A program made the translations under genes and the position numbers. Positions 52,669 through 61,055 of a stretch of 64,000 bases of DNA are shown piece by piece. The stretch is from Geothrix paludis. Lineage in GTDB: Bacteria; Acidobacteriota; Holophagae; Holophagales; Holophagaceae. The notes beneath the pieces were generated by a model. It was not told where the DNA came from. It did not search any database and saw only the letters and a program-made list of their open reading frames with translations. Numbering within the stretch: the stretch's first letter is position 1; every line of letters starts with the position of its first letter. Location of the stretch: contig NZ_JAKZLC010000001.1 in assembly GCF_022808815.1 (NCBI RefSeq), forward strand, positions 434,001 to 498,000. The letters are read 5' to 3'.

Positions 52669-53775
52669 ATGGACCAGCTGCTGATTTCCACCCGCAAGGG
52701 GCTCTTCTCCGCGCGCCGCACCCAGCGGGGTGTCTGGGACCTGGAGTCCGTGTCCTTCCTGGGCGACAACGTCTCCCTGGCCATGCAGGATCCCCGTGAC
52801 GGCGCCTGGTACGCGGCCCTGGACCACGGCCACTTCGGGGCCAAGCTGCACCGCTCGAAGGATCGCGGCGCCACCTGGGAGGAACTCGGCGTTCCAGCCT
52901 ATCCCACGCCTCCCGAGGGCCACGTGGAGAAGGACTTCCTGGGCCGGGAGATCCCCTGGCGCCTCATCCGCTTCTGGTGCCTCACGCCGGGGCTGACCTC
53001 GCAACCGGGGCTGCTCTGGGCGGGCACGCTGCCGGGCGGCCTCTTCTGGAGCGAGGATTTTGGCGCCACCTGGCATCTGGTGGAATCGCTCTGGCACATG
53101 CCGGAGCGCCGCAAGTGGGCCGGCGGGGGCGCCGACTCGCCCGGCATCCACTCCATCTGCGTGGACCCCCGGGACGGGAACCGCGTGGTGGTGGCCGTCT
53201 CCAGCGGCGGCGTGTGGCACACGAAGGACCTGGGGAAGACCTGGACCGCCCACACCAAGGGCATGCGCGCCGACTACGCGCCGCCGGAGCTGGTGGAGGC
53301 GCCGGAATCCCAGGACCCGCACCGCATGGTGCAGTGCCCCGGCGCGCCGGACGTCTGGTGGGTTCAGCACCACAACGGCATCTTCCGCAGCACGGACGAC
53401 GCCATGACCTGGACCGAGATCAAGCACGTGAAGCCCTCGGTCTTCGGTTTCCCTGTGGTAGTGCATCCGAAGGATCCCGACACGGCCTGGTTCGTGCCCG
53501 CCATCAAGGACGAGCGCCGCATCCCCGTGGAGGGCCGCGTGGTGGTGAACCGCACCCGCGACGGCGGGCGCACCTTCGAGACGCTGGGTCGCGGCCTGCC
53601 CGAGTCCTGGGCCTACGATCTGGTCTACCGCCACGGCCTGGATCTCGACGACAGCGGCGAGCGCCTGGCCTTCGGCTCCACCACCGGTTCCGTGTGGATC
53701 AGCGAGAACGCCGGCGACGATTGGATCACCCTCGCGGAGCACCTGCCGCCGGTGCATGCGGTGCTGTTCGTGTAG
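52669..53775 (+). CDS. BNR/sialidase-like beta-propeller protein
   Basis: 368 residues without a signal peptide, so probably cytoplasmic. Asp-box/BNR-type blades recur: SKDRGATWEELG, SEDFGATWHLVE, TKDLGKTWTAHT, STDDAMTWTEIK, NRTRDGGRTFETLG and SENAGDDWITLAEH. It is related to WD40/YVTN/BNR-like proteins often labelled exo-alpha-sialidase, but the sialidase catalytic Arg triad and Tyr/Glu are not evident, so enzymatic activity is doubtful. The ATG lies one base after the stop of the ubiquitin-like gene, implying coupled expression and perhaps a physical pair. Confidence 0.8.
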   Translation: MDQLLISTRKGLFSARRTQRGVWDLESVSFLGDNVSLAMQDPRDGAWYAALDHGHFGAKLHRSKDRGATWEELGVPAYPTPPEGHVEKDFLGREIPWRLIRFWCLTPGLTSQPGLLWAGTLPGGLFWSEDFGATWHLVESLWHMPERRKWAGGGADSPGIHSICVDPRDGNRVVVAVSSGGVWHTKDLGKTWTAHTKGMRADYAPPELVEAPESQDPHRMVQCPGAPDVWWVQHHNGIFRSTDDAMTWTEIKHVKPSVFGFPVVVHPKDPDTAWFVPAIKDERRIPVEGRVVVNRTRDGGRTFETLGRGLPESWAYDLVYRHGLDLDDSGERLAFGSTTGSVWISENAGDDWITLAEHLPPVHAVLFV

Positions 53776-53837
53776 CGGCCGGGTACCATGGACTACCGGT
53801 GTGGCGGACCCTCTGCCCGCCGCTTCCTGGAGAATCC

Positions 53838-54086
53838 GTGACCCGAATGGCCCGCACCCTCGCCGCCCTGATGTTCGGCAGCACCCTGCTGATGGCGCAG
53901 CTCCCCAACCCCCTGGGCCTGCCGGATCCCCTGGGCCTCTCCAAGAGCCCCGCGCCGAGCCGGGACGGCCGCCGTGCCGAGCGGAGGCCCAGCCGGGAGC
54001 GGGACCACGGCAAGCACAAGGGCCACGAGAAGCGCGAAGGGCGGGAGCGCGAGGGCCGGGAGCGCAAGGGGCATGACCGGCACTAG
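53838..54086 (+). CDS. small exported basic protein
   Basis: 82 residues from GTG 53838 (GGAGA upstream); ATG 53847 is also possible. A signal peptide (TRMARTLAALMFGSTLLMAQ) leads into NPLGLPDPLGLSKSPAPSRD. A very basic, His-containing tail follows, made of Arg/Glu/Lys/Gly units (REGREREGRERKGHDRH). No family is recognised. The tail could bind metal, nucleic acid or the cell envelope. It lies between the BNR gene and nudC on the same strand. Confidence 0.5.
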   Translation: MTRMARTLAALMFGSTLLMAQLPNPLGLPDPLGLSKSPAPSRDGRRAERRPSRERDHGKHKGHEKREGREREGRERKGHDRH

Positions 54087-54110
54087 GATCCGGCCCCTGG
54101 GCGAGGCGGC

Positions 54111-54881
54111 ATGAGCGAACGGCGGATCATCTTCCAGGGAAACCGCCTCTGGCTCGCGCCGGAGGCGTCCTTACCTGAGGTGGAGGCGGAGCTTCGGCTG
54201 CGCCTGCCTGAGGGGCACCTGGCGCTGAGGGTGGCCGAGGATCATCCGGTGCCCGAGGGCGTGGAGGCGGTGGGCCTGCGCGATGCCTTCCCCCGCATGG
54301 ACCCGGAGGCATGGGCCCGCGCGGGCCGCGCCAGCCAGTGGCTGGAGTGGGCGGCCGGGCACCGCTTCTGCGGGAGCTGCGCCACGGCCCTGGAGCCTTG
54401 TGAAGGGCATGGCCGCCGCTGCCCGGCCTGCGGGCGGACGGTGTTCCCCTCCAACGCCACGGCCATCATCGTGCTCATCCAGCGCGGGGCAGGGGCGGAG
54501 CGGGAGCTGGCCCTGGCGCGCTCGCCCCACTTCAAGCCCGGCGTGTACAGCGCCATCGCCGGCTTCACCGAGCCCGGCGAATCCCTGGAACAGGCCGTCC
54601 ACCGCGAGGTGGCCGAGGAGCTGGGCATCCGCGTCCACCACCTGCGCTACTTCGGCAGCCAGCCCTGGCCCTTCCCCAACGGCCTCATGGTGGCCTTCCT
54701 GGCCGACCACCTCGATGGCGAGCTGCGGCCCGATCCCGCCGAACTGGAGGACGCCCGCTGGTTCCGCCTCGACGCCCTCCCCGACCTGCCAGCTCCCCTC
54801 AGCATCGCGAGGTGGATGCTGGATGCGGCCGTGGCGGGAAAGACGGATGAACCACGGATGAACACGGATACACACGGATGA
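54111..54881 (+). CDS. nudC: NAD(H) pyrophosphatase NudC
   Basis: Hydrolyses NADH to NMNH and AMP and can remove NAD caps from RNA. 256 residues. The zinc ribbon is FCGSCATALEPC...RCPACGRTVFPS, the Nudix box GFTEPGESLEQAVHREVAEELG, and SQPWPFPNG is the NADH-selecting motif. The last codons (TDEPRMNTDTHG) and the stop come from a dispersed CCACGGATGAACACGG repeat, so the natural C-terminus has probably been rewritten by a repeat insertion. It may end a run of genes beginning with the MoaD-like gene. Confidence 0.92.
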   Translation: MSERRIIFQGNRLWLAPEASLPEVEAELRLRLPEGHLALRVAEDHPVPEGVEAVGLRDAFPRMDPEAWARAGRASQWLEWAAGHRFCGSCATALEPCEGHGRRCPACGRTVFPSNATAIIVLIQRGAGAERELALARSPHFKPGVYSAIAGFTEPGESLEQAVHREVAEELGIRVHHLRYFGSQPWPFPNGLMVAFLADHLDGELRPDPAELEDARWFRLDALPDLPAPLSIARWMLDAAVAGKTDEPRMNTDTHG

Positions 54882-54945
54882 AAACAAAGGGTGGGATCGC
54901 TCCCGCCCTTCCGTCTTTCTCTGCGCTCTCCGCGGCTGGCGTCTT
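54846..54945. repeat. chimeric dispersed repeat between nudC and nrdJ
   Basis: The left part (GAACCACGGATGAACACGGA) belongs to the same family as the repeat at 45549. The right part (CTTTCTCTGCGCTCTCCGCGG, ending CTGGCGTCTTCTAG) matches the family that brackets mtnA. It overlaps the ends of both convergent genes: the nudC stop is inside it and the nrdJ stop abuts it. Confidence 0.65.
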
Positions 54946-57900
54946 CTAGCTGCACCCCGTCGTGGCGCCGCAGGTCTGGCACTTCATGCAGGCGCCGTTG
55001 CGGACGAGGGTGAGGTGGCCGCACTCGGGGCAGGGGTCGCCGGTATAGCCCTTCTCTCGGGCGGCCTGGGCCGCGCTCACGGCGGCGCGGGCGCCCACCA
55101 GGACGGGCTGGAGGGTGGGCTGCACGGGGGCAGGGGCGGTTGCTGGCGCCGCGCCCGTGGCCTCGGCCTCGGGGAAGGGCAGGGGCGTGCCCGTGGGCAG
55201 GCTGGGCAGGGCGCCGGCCAGGCCAGGCGCCTGGCTGCCGGGGCGCAGGCCCGTGGCGGCGTTCACGATCTGCTCGGGCTCCACGTGGGCCAGGTCGTAG
55301 CGGCCCAGGTAGCTGATGGCCAGCTCGCGGAACACGAAGTCGATGATGCTGGTGCTCATCTTGATCGTGTCGCTGCCCATGACCATGCCGCCGGGCTCGA
55401 AGCGGGTGAACAGGAAGGCGTCGCAGAACTCTTCCAGGGGCACGCCGTGCTGGAGGCCCATGCTCACGGCGATGGCGAAGCAGTTGAGCACGGCGCGGAA
55501 GGCGGCGCCCTCCTTGTGGATGTCGAGGAAGATCTCGCCGAGGCTGCCGTCCTCGTATTCACCGGTGCGGAGGTAGAGCTTGGTGCCGCCCACGGTGGCC
55601 GCCTGGGTGTAGCCGCCCCGGCGGTTGGGCATGCGGCGCCGGTAGGTGCGCACCAGCTGCTGCGTGAGCGCCTGGGCGACGGCGGGGGCCTTCTCCGTGG
55701 CGGTGGCGGACTCGTCCAGCAGCGTGTCGGCGCCGTCCAGCAGGTCGAGGTTGGTGGCCATGGCCTGGCTCATCTTGGAGCCGTCGCGGTAGAGCGCCAC
55801 GGCCTTGAGCATGAGCTGCCAGCTGGCTTCGTAGATCTTCCCGATCTCGGCCACGGAGGCCTCAGCGGGCAGGTTGATGGTCTTGCTGATGGCGCCGCTG
55901 AGGAAGGGCTGGGCGGCGCCCATCATCCGAAGGTGGCCCATGGGCGCGATGTAGCGCCGGCCCGTGCGGCCGCAGCGGTTGGCGCAGTCGAAGATGGGCA
56001 GGTGCTCGTCCTTGAGGTGGGGCGCGCCCTCCACGGTCATGGTGCCGGCCAGGGCCAGCAGGAAGGTCTCCACCTGCTCGGCGCTGAAGTCCTTCTTCAG
56101 GCGTTCGACATCGATGGCGTAGGCGGGATCGAAGGCCGTGGGGAGCTTCTGCTCCACGGCGGCGATCTCCTCCTCCGCCCAGCCGGCGCCCTTCAGCATG
56201 GAGCGGGTGATGCCAGGGGTCTCGTCGGTGATCTGGAGCCAGCCCACCACGTGGCGCTCGATCTCCTGGATCTGCGCGGGCGCGTAGCCCAGGCGGGCCA
56301 GGGCCTCGGGGATGGCGCGGTTTACCAGCTTGAAGTAGCCGCCACCCGCCAGCTTCTTGAACTTCACCAGGGCGAAGTCGGGTTCGACCCCGGTGGTGTC
56401 ACAGTCCATGAGGAGGCCGATGGTGCCCGTGGGCGCCAGCACCGTCACCTGGGCGTTGCGGTAGCCCCACTGCTCGCCGTAGGCGAGGGCGGTGTCCCAG
56501 CTCTCGCGGGCGGCCTCGACGAGGCTCTTGGGCACGCCGGCGCCGGTGAGGCCCTGGGGTCGGATGGAGAGCTGCTCGTACTCCGAGGCCGGGGCGTTGT
56601 AGGCGGCGCGGCGGTGGTTGCGGATGACGCGCAGCATGTGCTGGGCGTTCTTCTGGTAGCTGGGGAAGGGGCCCAGCTCCCGGGACATCTCCGCGCTGGC
56701 CGCGTAGGCGTCGCCCGTGAGGATGGCCGTCAGGGCCGCGCACCACTGGGTGCCCTCGGCGCTGTCGTAGGGGATGCCCATGCGCATGAGCATGGCGCCC
56801 AGGTTGGCGTAGCCGAGGCCCAGGGTGCGGAAGTCGTAGCTGCGCTGCGCGATGGCCTCGCTGGGGAACTGGGCCATGAGCACGCTGATCTCGAGCACCA
56901 CGGTCCAGAGGCGGATGGCGTGGCGGTAGCCCGCCAGGTCGAAGCCGCCGTCGTCCGTGAGGAAGGTGCACAGGTTCAGGGAGGCCAGGTTGCAGGCGGT
57001 GTCGTCCAGGAACATGTACTCGGAGCAGGGGTTGCTCGCGTTGATGGGCCCGTCCTCGGGGCAGGTGTGCCAGTCGTTGATGGTGGTGTTGAACTGGATG
57101 CCGGGGTCGGCGCAGGCCCAGGCGGCCTTGTTTACCTTCTCCCAGAGGTCGCGGGCCCGGAGCTTCTTGCTGGTCTTGCCGTCGATGCGGCGCTTCAGGT
57201 CCCAGTCGCCGTCGATCTCCATGGCGCGCATGAAGGCGTCGGGCACGCGGACGGAGTTGTTGGAGTTCATGCCGCCCACGGTGTAGTAGGCGTCGCCGTC
57301 CCAGGAGGTGTCATAGCCCTTGAGGTCGCGGTCGAAGTCGCCCTCGGCCAGGCGACCCAGGCACTGGGTGAGGAAGGCCGCCGGCACGCCCTCGCGCTTG
57401 GCGCGGGCCAGGGCCTTGCGCAGGGCCTCGTTGGTCTTAGGATCGGCATCCTTGCTGGTGGAGCCTTCCACGGACTGGCAGAGGGCGTCCCAGTGGCGGC
57501 GCACGACGGCGCTGCCGGCGGCCAGCATGGCAACCTTGCGCTCCTCGGTCACCTTCCAGTCGATGAAGGCCTCGATGTCGGGGTGGTCCAGGTCGAGGCA
57601 GACCATCTTGGCGGCGCGGCGGGTGGTGCCCCCGCTCTTGATGGCGCCGGCGGCGCGGTCGCCCACGGCTAGGAAGCTCATGAGGCCCGAGCTGCGGCCG
57701 CCGCCGGAGAGGGGCTCCTCGGAGCCGCGCACCTTGGAGAAGTTGGTGCCCGTTCCGGACCCGTACTTGAAGATCCGGGCCTCGCGGGTCCACAGGTCCA
57801 TGATGCCGCCCTCGTTCACGAGGTCGTCGGCCACGCTCTGGATGAAGCAGGCATGGGGCTGGGGGCGCTCATAGGCCGAGGTGGAGCGGGCCATCTCGCC

Positions 57901-58350
57901 GGTCCGCGGGTCCACGTAGCTGTGGCCCTGGGCCGGGCCCGAGATGCCGTAGGCGAAGTGCAGGCCCGTGTTGAACCACTGCGGGGAGTTGGGGGCGCAC
58001 ATCTGGTCGGCGAGCATGTAGGTGAGCTCGTCGTAGAAGGCCTGGGCGTCATCGGCGGAGTCGAAGTAGCCGTGGGTCTCGCCCCAATGGCGCCAGCAGC
58101 CCGCCAGCCGGTGGAAGACCTGGCGCGCGTCCTTCTCCCCGCCGTTCTGGGCGTCGATGCCCTTCCGGCGGAAGTACTTCTGGGCCAGGATGTCCACGGC
58201 CACCTGGGACCAGGCCTCCGGCACCATCACATCCTTGGCCTCGAAGACCACGGTGCCGTCGAGCTTGGAGATCCGGCTGGTCCGGGGGACGAAGCGGAAG
58301 CCTTCCAGGGGGTCGTGGCCAGCCTTGGTGAAATGGCGGGAGATCTTCAT
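54946..58350 (-). CDS. nrdJ: adenosylcobalamin-dependent ribonucleotide reductase (class II)
   Basis: Reduces ribonucleotides to deoxyribonucleotides with B12. 1134 residues. The thiyl-radical region is [21 protein letters not shown] (Cys442), and the reducing pair is probably Cys168 (HACFIQ) with Cys453. [10 protein letters not shown] and [12 protein letters not shown] line the substrate site. The C-terminus has a zinc-ribbon-like segment CPECGHLTL...CMKCQTCG, as in NrdJ_Z-type enzymes, carrying the redox Cys pair. A strong promoter lies 134 bases upstream. No cobalamin riboswitch motif is seen in the leader. Confidence 0.95.
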   Translation of the reverse strand: MKISRHFTKAGHDPLEGFRFVPRTSRISKLDGTVVFEAKDVMVPEAWSQVAVDILAQKYFRRKGIDAQNGGEKDARQVFHRLAGCWRHWGETHGYFDSADDAQAFYDELTYMLADQMCAPNSPQWFNTGLHFAYGISGPAQGHSYVDPRTGEMARSTSAYERPQPHACFIQSVADDLVNEGGIMDLWTREARIFKYGSGTGTNFSKVRGSEEPLSGGGRSSGLMSFLAVGDRAAGAIKSGGTTRRAAKMVCLDLDHPDIEAFIDWKVTEERKVAMLAAGSAVVRRHWDALCQSVEGSTSKDADPKTNEALRKALARAKREGVPAAFLTQCLGRLAEGDFDRDLKGYDTSWDGDAYYTVGGMNSNNSVRVPDAFMRAMEIDGDWDLKRRIDGKTSKKLRARDLWEKVNKAAWACADPGIQFNTTINDWHTCPEDGPINASNPCSEYMFLDDTACNLASLNLCTFLTDDGGFDLAGYRHAIRLWTVVLEISVLMAQFPSEAIAQRSYDFRTLGLGYANLGAMLMRMGIPYDSAEGTQWCAALTAILTGDAYAASAEMSRELGPFPSYQKNAQHMLRVIRNHRRAAYNAPASEYEQLSIRPQGLTGAGVPKSLVEAARESWDTALAYGEQWGYRNAQVTVLAPTGTIGLLMDCDTTGVEPDFALVKFKKLAGGGYFKLVNRAIPEALARLGYAPAQIQEIERHVVGWLQITDETPGITRSMLKGAGWAEEEIAAVEQKLPTAFDPAYAIDVERLKKDFSAEQVETFLLALAGTMTVEGAPHLKDEHLPIFDCANRCGRTGRRYIAPMGHLRMMGAAQPFLSGAISKTINLPAEASVAEIGKIYEASWQLMLKAVALYRDGSKMSQAMATNLDLLDGADTLLDESATATEKAPAVAQALTQQLVRTYRRRMPNRRGGYTQAATVGGTKLYLRTGEYEDGSLGEIFLDIHKEGAAFRAVLNCFAIAVSMGLQHGVPLEEFCDAFLFTRFEPGGMVMGSDTIKMSTSIIDFVFRELAISYLGRYDLAHVEPEQIVNAATGLRPGSQAPGLAGALPSLPTGTPLPFPEAEATGAAPATAPAPVQPTLQPVLVGARAAVSAAQAAREKGYTGDPCPECGHLTLVRNGACMKCQTCGATTGCS

Positions 58351-58483
58351 GGTCGGTCCTGGGGGTCGGTGGGGGTCGGGGTGGGGGGGAGGTTCGAGGA
58401 GAAGGCTTTCCCGGAGGCGCGCAAAGCCATCCCCTGTTCCGGGGCGCTTTGGGGGTGACCTCTATGGGTTGTGCCGGGAGAAA

Positions 58484-58512
58484 AGGATGGCCCCAACATG
58501 TGGGGGTGTCAA
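58484..58512 (-). promoter_or_regulatory. nrdJ promoter with a palindrome in the spacer
   Basis: Minus-strand TTGACA (58507-58512) and CATCCT (58484-58489) are exactly 17 bases apart. The spacer holds CCCCCACATGTTGGGG, an imperfect palindrome where a repressor could bind. A/T-rich sequence upstream (TTTTTTAAATGC) could act as an UP element. The expected leader is about 127 bases. Confidence 0.6.
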
Positions 58513-58639
58513 GGGCACCCCACCGGATTTTTCCAGCATTTAAAAAAGCCCATGAAATCCGTCACTTCGAGAGCCTGTGCGCCTCCGCGACGACCCCTTT
58601 CCCTGGCGCGACCTACCCCTTCCGGACTACCCTGTACCC

Positions 58640-58736
58640 AAGCCGGGCCCCATGCATCGGGGTGCGATGAACCGGGTCAGGTCGGAAGAAGCAGCCCTAA
58701 GTCGTTCCCCCGAGTGCCGTGGCAAGCCCGGCCCTT
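58640..58736 (+). ncRNA. ffs: signal recognition particle RNA (4.5S type)
   Basis: The apical part GGGTCAGGTCGGAAGAAGCAG and following CCC matches the conserved SRP domain (GGUCAGGU...GGAA...AAGCAGCC). The sides pair: GCCGGGC (58642-58648) with GCCCGGC (58726-58732), and TCGGGG with CCCCGA nearer the tip, giving a hairpin of about 97 nt. TACCCT (58628-58633) ends seven bases before the expected 5' end. Compared with the common form, the stem next to the GGAA loop has one pair fewer (UC-GGAA-GA rather than UCC-GGAA-GGA). It would bind Ffh for membrane-protein targeting. Confidence 0.87.
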
Positions 58737-58767
58737 TTGCGCCTGCGCAAAAGGGCCGGGTTTGCCA
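58720..58767. terminator. long near-perfect palindrome at the end of the SRP RNA gene
   Basis: TGGCAA(G)CCCGGCCCTTTTGCGC is mirrored by GCGCAAAAGGGCCGGGTTTGCCA around a two-base loop. The left arm overlaps the last bases of the SRP RNA and competes with its closing stem. It may terminate or process the RNA, but the T-run is short. Confidence 0.6.
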
Positions 58768-58950
58768 TCGCTCAGGCTGCGCCTTCGCGAATCGGCACTG
58801 GCATGGGCTCCTCGCCGGGGGCCCGGCGCCGCAGGCTCCACCGGAGCCTGCTCTGCCACCCGGCGGTCGCCCACATGGCCAGCCCGGCCTCTGGTTCCGA
58901 CGATCGAAAAAAATGTTGAAATAAGACTGCTTAAGCTTTGTCCTTTCTAT
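58768..58950. other. intergenic stretch with no gene seen
   Basis: Between the SRP palindrome and the end of the TIGR02757 gene I see no coding region or RNA. It contains a GC-rich imperfect hairpin near 58820-58850 and an AT-rich run (GAAAAAAATGTTGAAATAAG) near 58905. The 58351-58639 stretch is covered by the nrdJ leader, its promoter and the SRP upstream region. Confidence 0.5.
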
Positions 58951-59819
58951 CTCGGAATCCGCGCAGCGGATTCCGAGCCGGCACGGCAGACGGAATACAG
59001 AGGGCACTCCGCACACGTGCTCCGGTGGCGCACCCCGGGGCAATCCCCCAGGATGCCGAGGTGGCTGAGGGCGAAGTCGTAGCGGAGGGGATCGACGGGA
59101 TCGAGGCGGCGCAGGGCCTCGGTGATCTCCCGCGCCATCTTGCCGTCAGGGGTGGCGCGGCGGGTGAGGCCGATGAACCGCGACACGCGGGCCACGTGGG
59201 TATCCAGGGGAATGACCAGCAGATGGGCCGGATAGCGGGTCCAGAGGCCGAGGTCGGGCCAGCCCGGGCGGACCATCCAGCGCAGGAACATGCGCCAGCG
59301 CTTGCAGGCAGCGCCTTCCAGGGGGTCGGGCAGGGAGAACCGGGACCCGTAGGAATCCGGCAGTTCGGTACGGAGGCGCTGCACCAGCCGGGAGAGCGCG
59401 ATGTCGGGATCTTCGGTGGGCCGGGGCTGGAGGTGGGCCTCCAGGCCGCTCCCGCTCTGCGCGTCCAGCCGTTTCCATGCCAGCAGCCAGGCTGCGAGGT
59501 CGTCGGCGGTGTGGAACCGCCAGGCCCAACCGGCCAGCGTGCGGGTCAGGCTCCGCCTGAGCTCCGCCTCATTCCGCTCGCGGAGCCAGGCGGCCGGCGC
59601 GTGGCCAAGGGGCGCCAACGCGGCCTGCACGGCCCGGATCATGGGATCGACCCGGCCGTAGGCGAGATGGGCCGCCACGAACGCAGCCACCTCCCGGTCC
59701 AGCGGCGCATCGTAGGCCAAAGCCACGGAGAGGGGATCCTTGGCCAGGGCCCCGGCCGTGTCGTATCGGTCGCACAGACCGTCCAGGCGGGCTTTCAGGG
59801 TGGAGCGCGGGGTTCCCAT
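58947..59819 (-). CDS. TIGR02757 family protein with a Cys cluster
   Basis: 290 residues, full-length member of the TIGR02757/DUF2400 group. The helical core resembles HhH-GPD DNA glycosylases: LAYGRVDPMIRAVQAAL, PLDTHVARVSRFIGLTRRATPD (Asp where the glycosylase Asp sits). The C-terminal CPGVRHRSTCAECPLYSVC gives C-x8-C-x2-C-x5-C, like the Fe-S loop of endonuclease III. Substrate is not known. The final codons (SAARIPR) fall in a perfect 12-bp hairpin (58951-58977). Confidence 0.8.
   Translation of the reverse strand: MGTPRSTLKARLDGLCDRYDTAGALAKDPLSVALAYDAPLDREVAAFVAAHLAYGRVDPMIRAVQAALAPLGHAPAAWLRERNEAELRRSLTRTLAGWAWRFHTADDLAAWLLAWKRLDAQSGSGLEAHLQPRPTEDPDIALSRLVQRLRTELPDSYGSRFSLPDPLEGAACKRWRMFLRWMVRPGWPDLGLWTRYPAHLLVIPLDTHVARVSRFIGLTRRATPDGKMAREITEALRRLDPVDPLRYDFALSHLGILGDCPGVRHRSTCAECPLYSVCRAGSESAARIPR
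58951..58977. repeat. 12-bp perfect hairpin at the gene end
   Basis: CTCGGAATCCGC and GCGGATTCCGAG flank a three-base loop. It covers the last codons of the TIGR02757 gene. Without a T-run it is not a classical terminator. Confidence 0.55.
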
Positions 59820-59955
59820 CCTGTCCAGTGTCCCAGCAGGCGGGCGCCGGCGGCAAAAAACCGCACCTCGTGTCTGAAATCACTATGTAAGCAAATGCGT
59901 TGCCGTTATGCTGATGAGCGGTGGCCCGTGGCCCCATTGGGAGAAGCAACCGCAC

Positions 59956-60357
59956 ATGATGACCCTGCGTGGCCTTGGAAACCTGGCGAAGATCCTGGAA
60001 GAAGCAGCAAAGCCCGATTCCGTATTGCGTGAAGACCGCGAGAAGCCCAAGCCCAAGGTTCTCAAGAAGGGTGAGAAGGCCGGGAATACCCGGACCATCG
60101 ATCCCAAGCGGAAGGTCTGGTACGAGAAGCGCCTGAAGGAGGTCACGGCCAAGGCGGCCACCCCCGAGAGCGCCGCTTCCGGTCCCGTCAGCGCCCCGCT
60201 GGTGCCCGCGGCTCCGGCCCTGGCCAAGAGCGTGGCTTCCAAGGTGGGCGGCTCCCTGCTGCAGACCCTGGCTGCCGCCAAGGATGCCAAGCCCAAGGCC
60301 GAGGGCCAGAAGCGCTCCGAAGCCTGGCGCCGCAAGCCGGGCGAGTCGATCTTCTAG
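59956..60357 (+). CDS. uncharacterised basic 133-residue protein
   Basis: I do not recognise a family. From ATG 59956 it begins MMTLRGLGNLAKILEEAAK, continues with a Lys-rich stretch (EKPKPKVLKKGEKAGNTRTI, DPKRKVWYEKRLKEV), then an Ala/Pro/Ser linker and a basic end EAWRRKPGESIF. It looks partly disordered and could bind nucleic acid. An earlier in-frame ATG (59908) would add 16 residues. No ribosome-binding site is seen for either. A bidirectional terminator follows the stop. Confidence 0.55.
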   Translation: MMTLRGLGNLAKILEEAAKPDSVLREDREKPKPKVLKKGEKAGNTRTIDPKRKVWYEKRLKEVTAKAATPESAASGPVSAPLVPAAPALAKSVASKVGGSLLQTLAAAKDAKPKAEGQKRSEAWRRKPGESIF

Positions 60358-60373
60358 CCTCAATCCATTCATG

Positions 60374-60406
60374 CGAAAACGAGGCGGCTCTGCCGCCTCG
60401 TTTTCG
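60374..60406. terminator. bidirectional terminator between convergent genes
   Basis: A 15-bp perfect stem CGAAAACGAGGCGGC/GCCGCCTCGTTTTCG with a three-base loop; A- and T-runs at the base serve both strands. It separates the basic protein gene from the convergent gene at 60432. Confidence 0.85.
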
Positions 60407-60431
60407 TCATGCGGGGCGAAACCCCGCAGCC

Positions 60432-60944
60432 TCAAGCCAAGGGCGCGGTCCGAAGAAATTTCCGGCCGATCCACGTGGTGGAGAGGGGACGCTCGAACCG
60501 GCCGTGCCGCAGGTCCCCGAGGGTCAGCAGGGCCAGGTCCAGGATCGGTGTGGTGGCGCCCAGCGTGCCATCCGCAAGGCGGGACTCGAGTTCCGGGCGG
60601 GTGAAGGTCCGCAGGGTCCCAGACAGGCGGGCCACCACCACCTGCGGATCGAGGAGGACGAGCCCCAGGCGCCCGGCCGCCTGTCCCACGCTCCGGAGCA
60701 TGCCGTCGATGGCGCAACCCGAGGGGTTCGAAGCCAGGGTGGGCTCCGCGATGGCCAGGATGCGATCCTCCAGCAGGGTCCAGGTTCCCTGGTACTGGAC
60801 GCCCTTGTGGCGCCAGCGGCCCATGAGCGCGTCTAGGTCCGGGGCCAGGAGCGCCGCGTCCACCGGCCGGTCGAAGGCCACGAGCCAGAGCCGGGCCTCG
60901 TCGGGTAGCTCGGCGAAGGCGGACAGGGAGGCGGGGATGGCCAT
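60432..60944 (-). CDS. conserved protein of unknown function, GCAID-motif family
   Basis: 170 residues, cytoplasmic. LPDEARLWLVAFDRPVDAAL, DRILAIAEPTLASNPSGCAIDGMLRSVG and the C-terminal GRFERPLSTTWIGRKFL resemble a family mislabelled ABC transporter ATPase in Bacteroidetes. That family has no Walker motifs but a conserved SGCSID-like core. Here too no P-loop exists, so an ATPase call would be wrong. Function unknown. It is divergent from hemH, with about 110 bases between. Confidence 0.65.
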   Translation of the reverse strand: MAIPASLSAFAELPDEARLWLVAFDRPVDAALLAPDLDALMGRWRHKGVQYQGTWTLLEDRILAIAEPTLASNPSGCAIDGMLRSVGQAAGRLGLVLLDPQVVVARLSGTLRTFTRPELESRLADGTLGATTPILDLALLTLGDLRHGRFERPLSTTWIGRKFLRTAPLA

Positions 60945-61055
60945 GGCGGACTCCAGTGTCAGAACAGTTTATGGGATGCCGGTCATTCCGGCGTCATGCC
61001 GAGTCCGGGTTTCCGTGACGAAAGTTCCGCCATGTCTCGCGTAAGGTGGAAGGTG

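Noticed and set aside
55015-57672. An 885-codon open frame on the plus strand opposite nrdJ
   Set aside because: It is low-complexity Gly/Ala/Val/His-rich translation, typical of the antisense frame of a GC-rich gene; nrdJ on the other strand has full family motifs.
58351-58484. Cobalamin riboswitch in the nrdJ leader
   Set aside because: Expected for a B12-dependent enzyme, but the conserved B12-box is not found and the leader is too short.
58471-59082. Overlapping small open frames around the SRP RNA
   Set aside because: They run across the SRP RNA and its palindrome and have no coding-like motif.
60432-60944. ABC transporter ATPase
   Set aside because: Homologues carry this label, but there is no Walker A, Walker B or signature motif.
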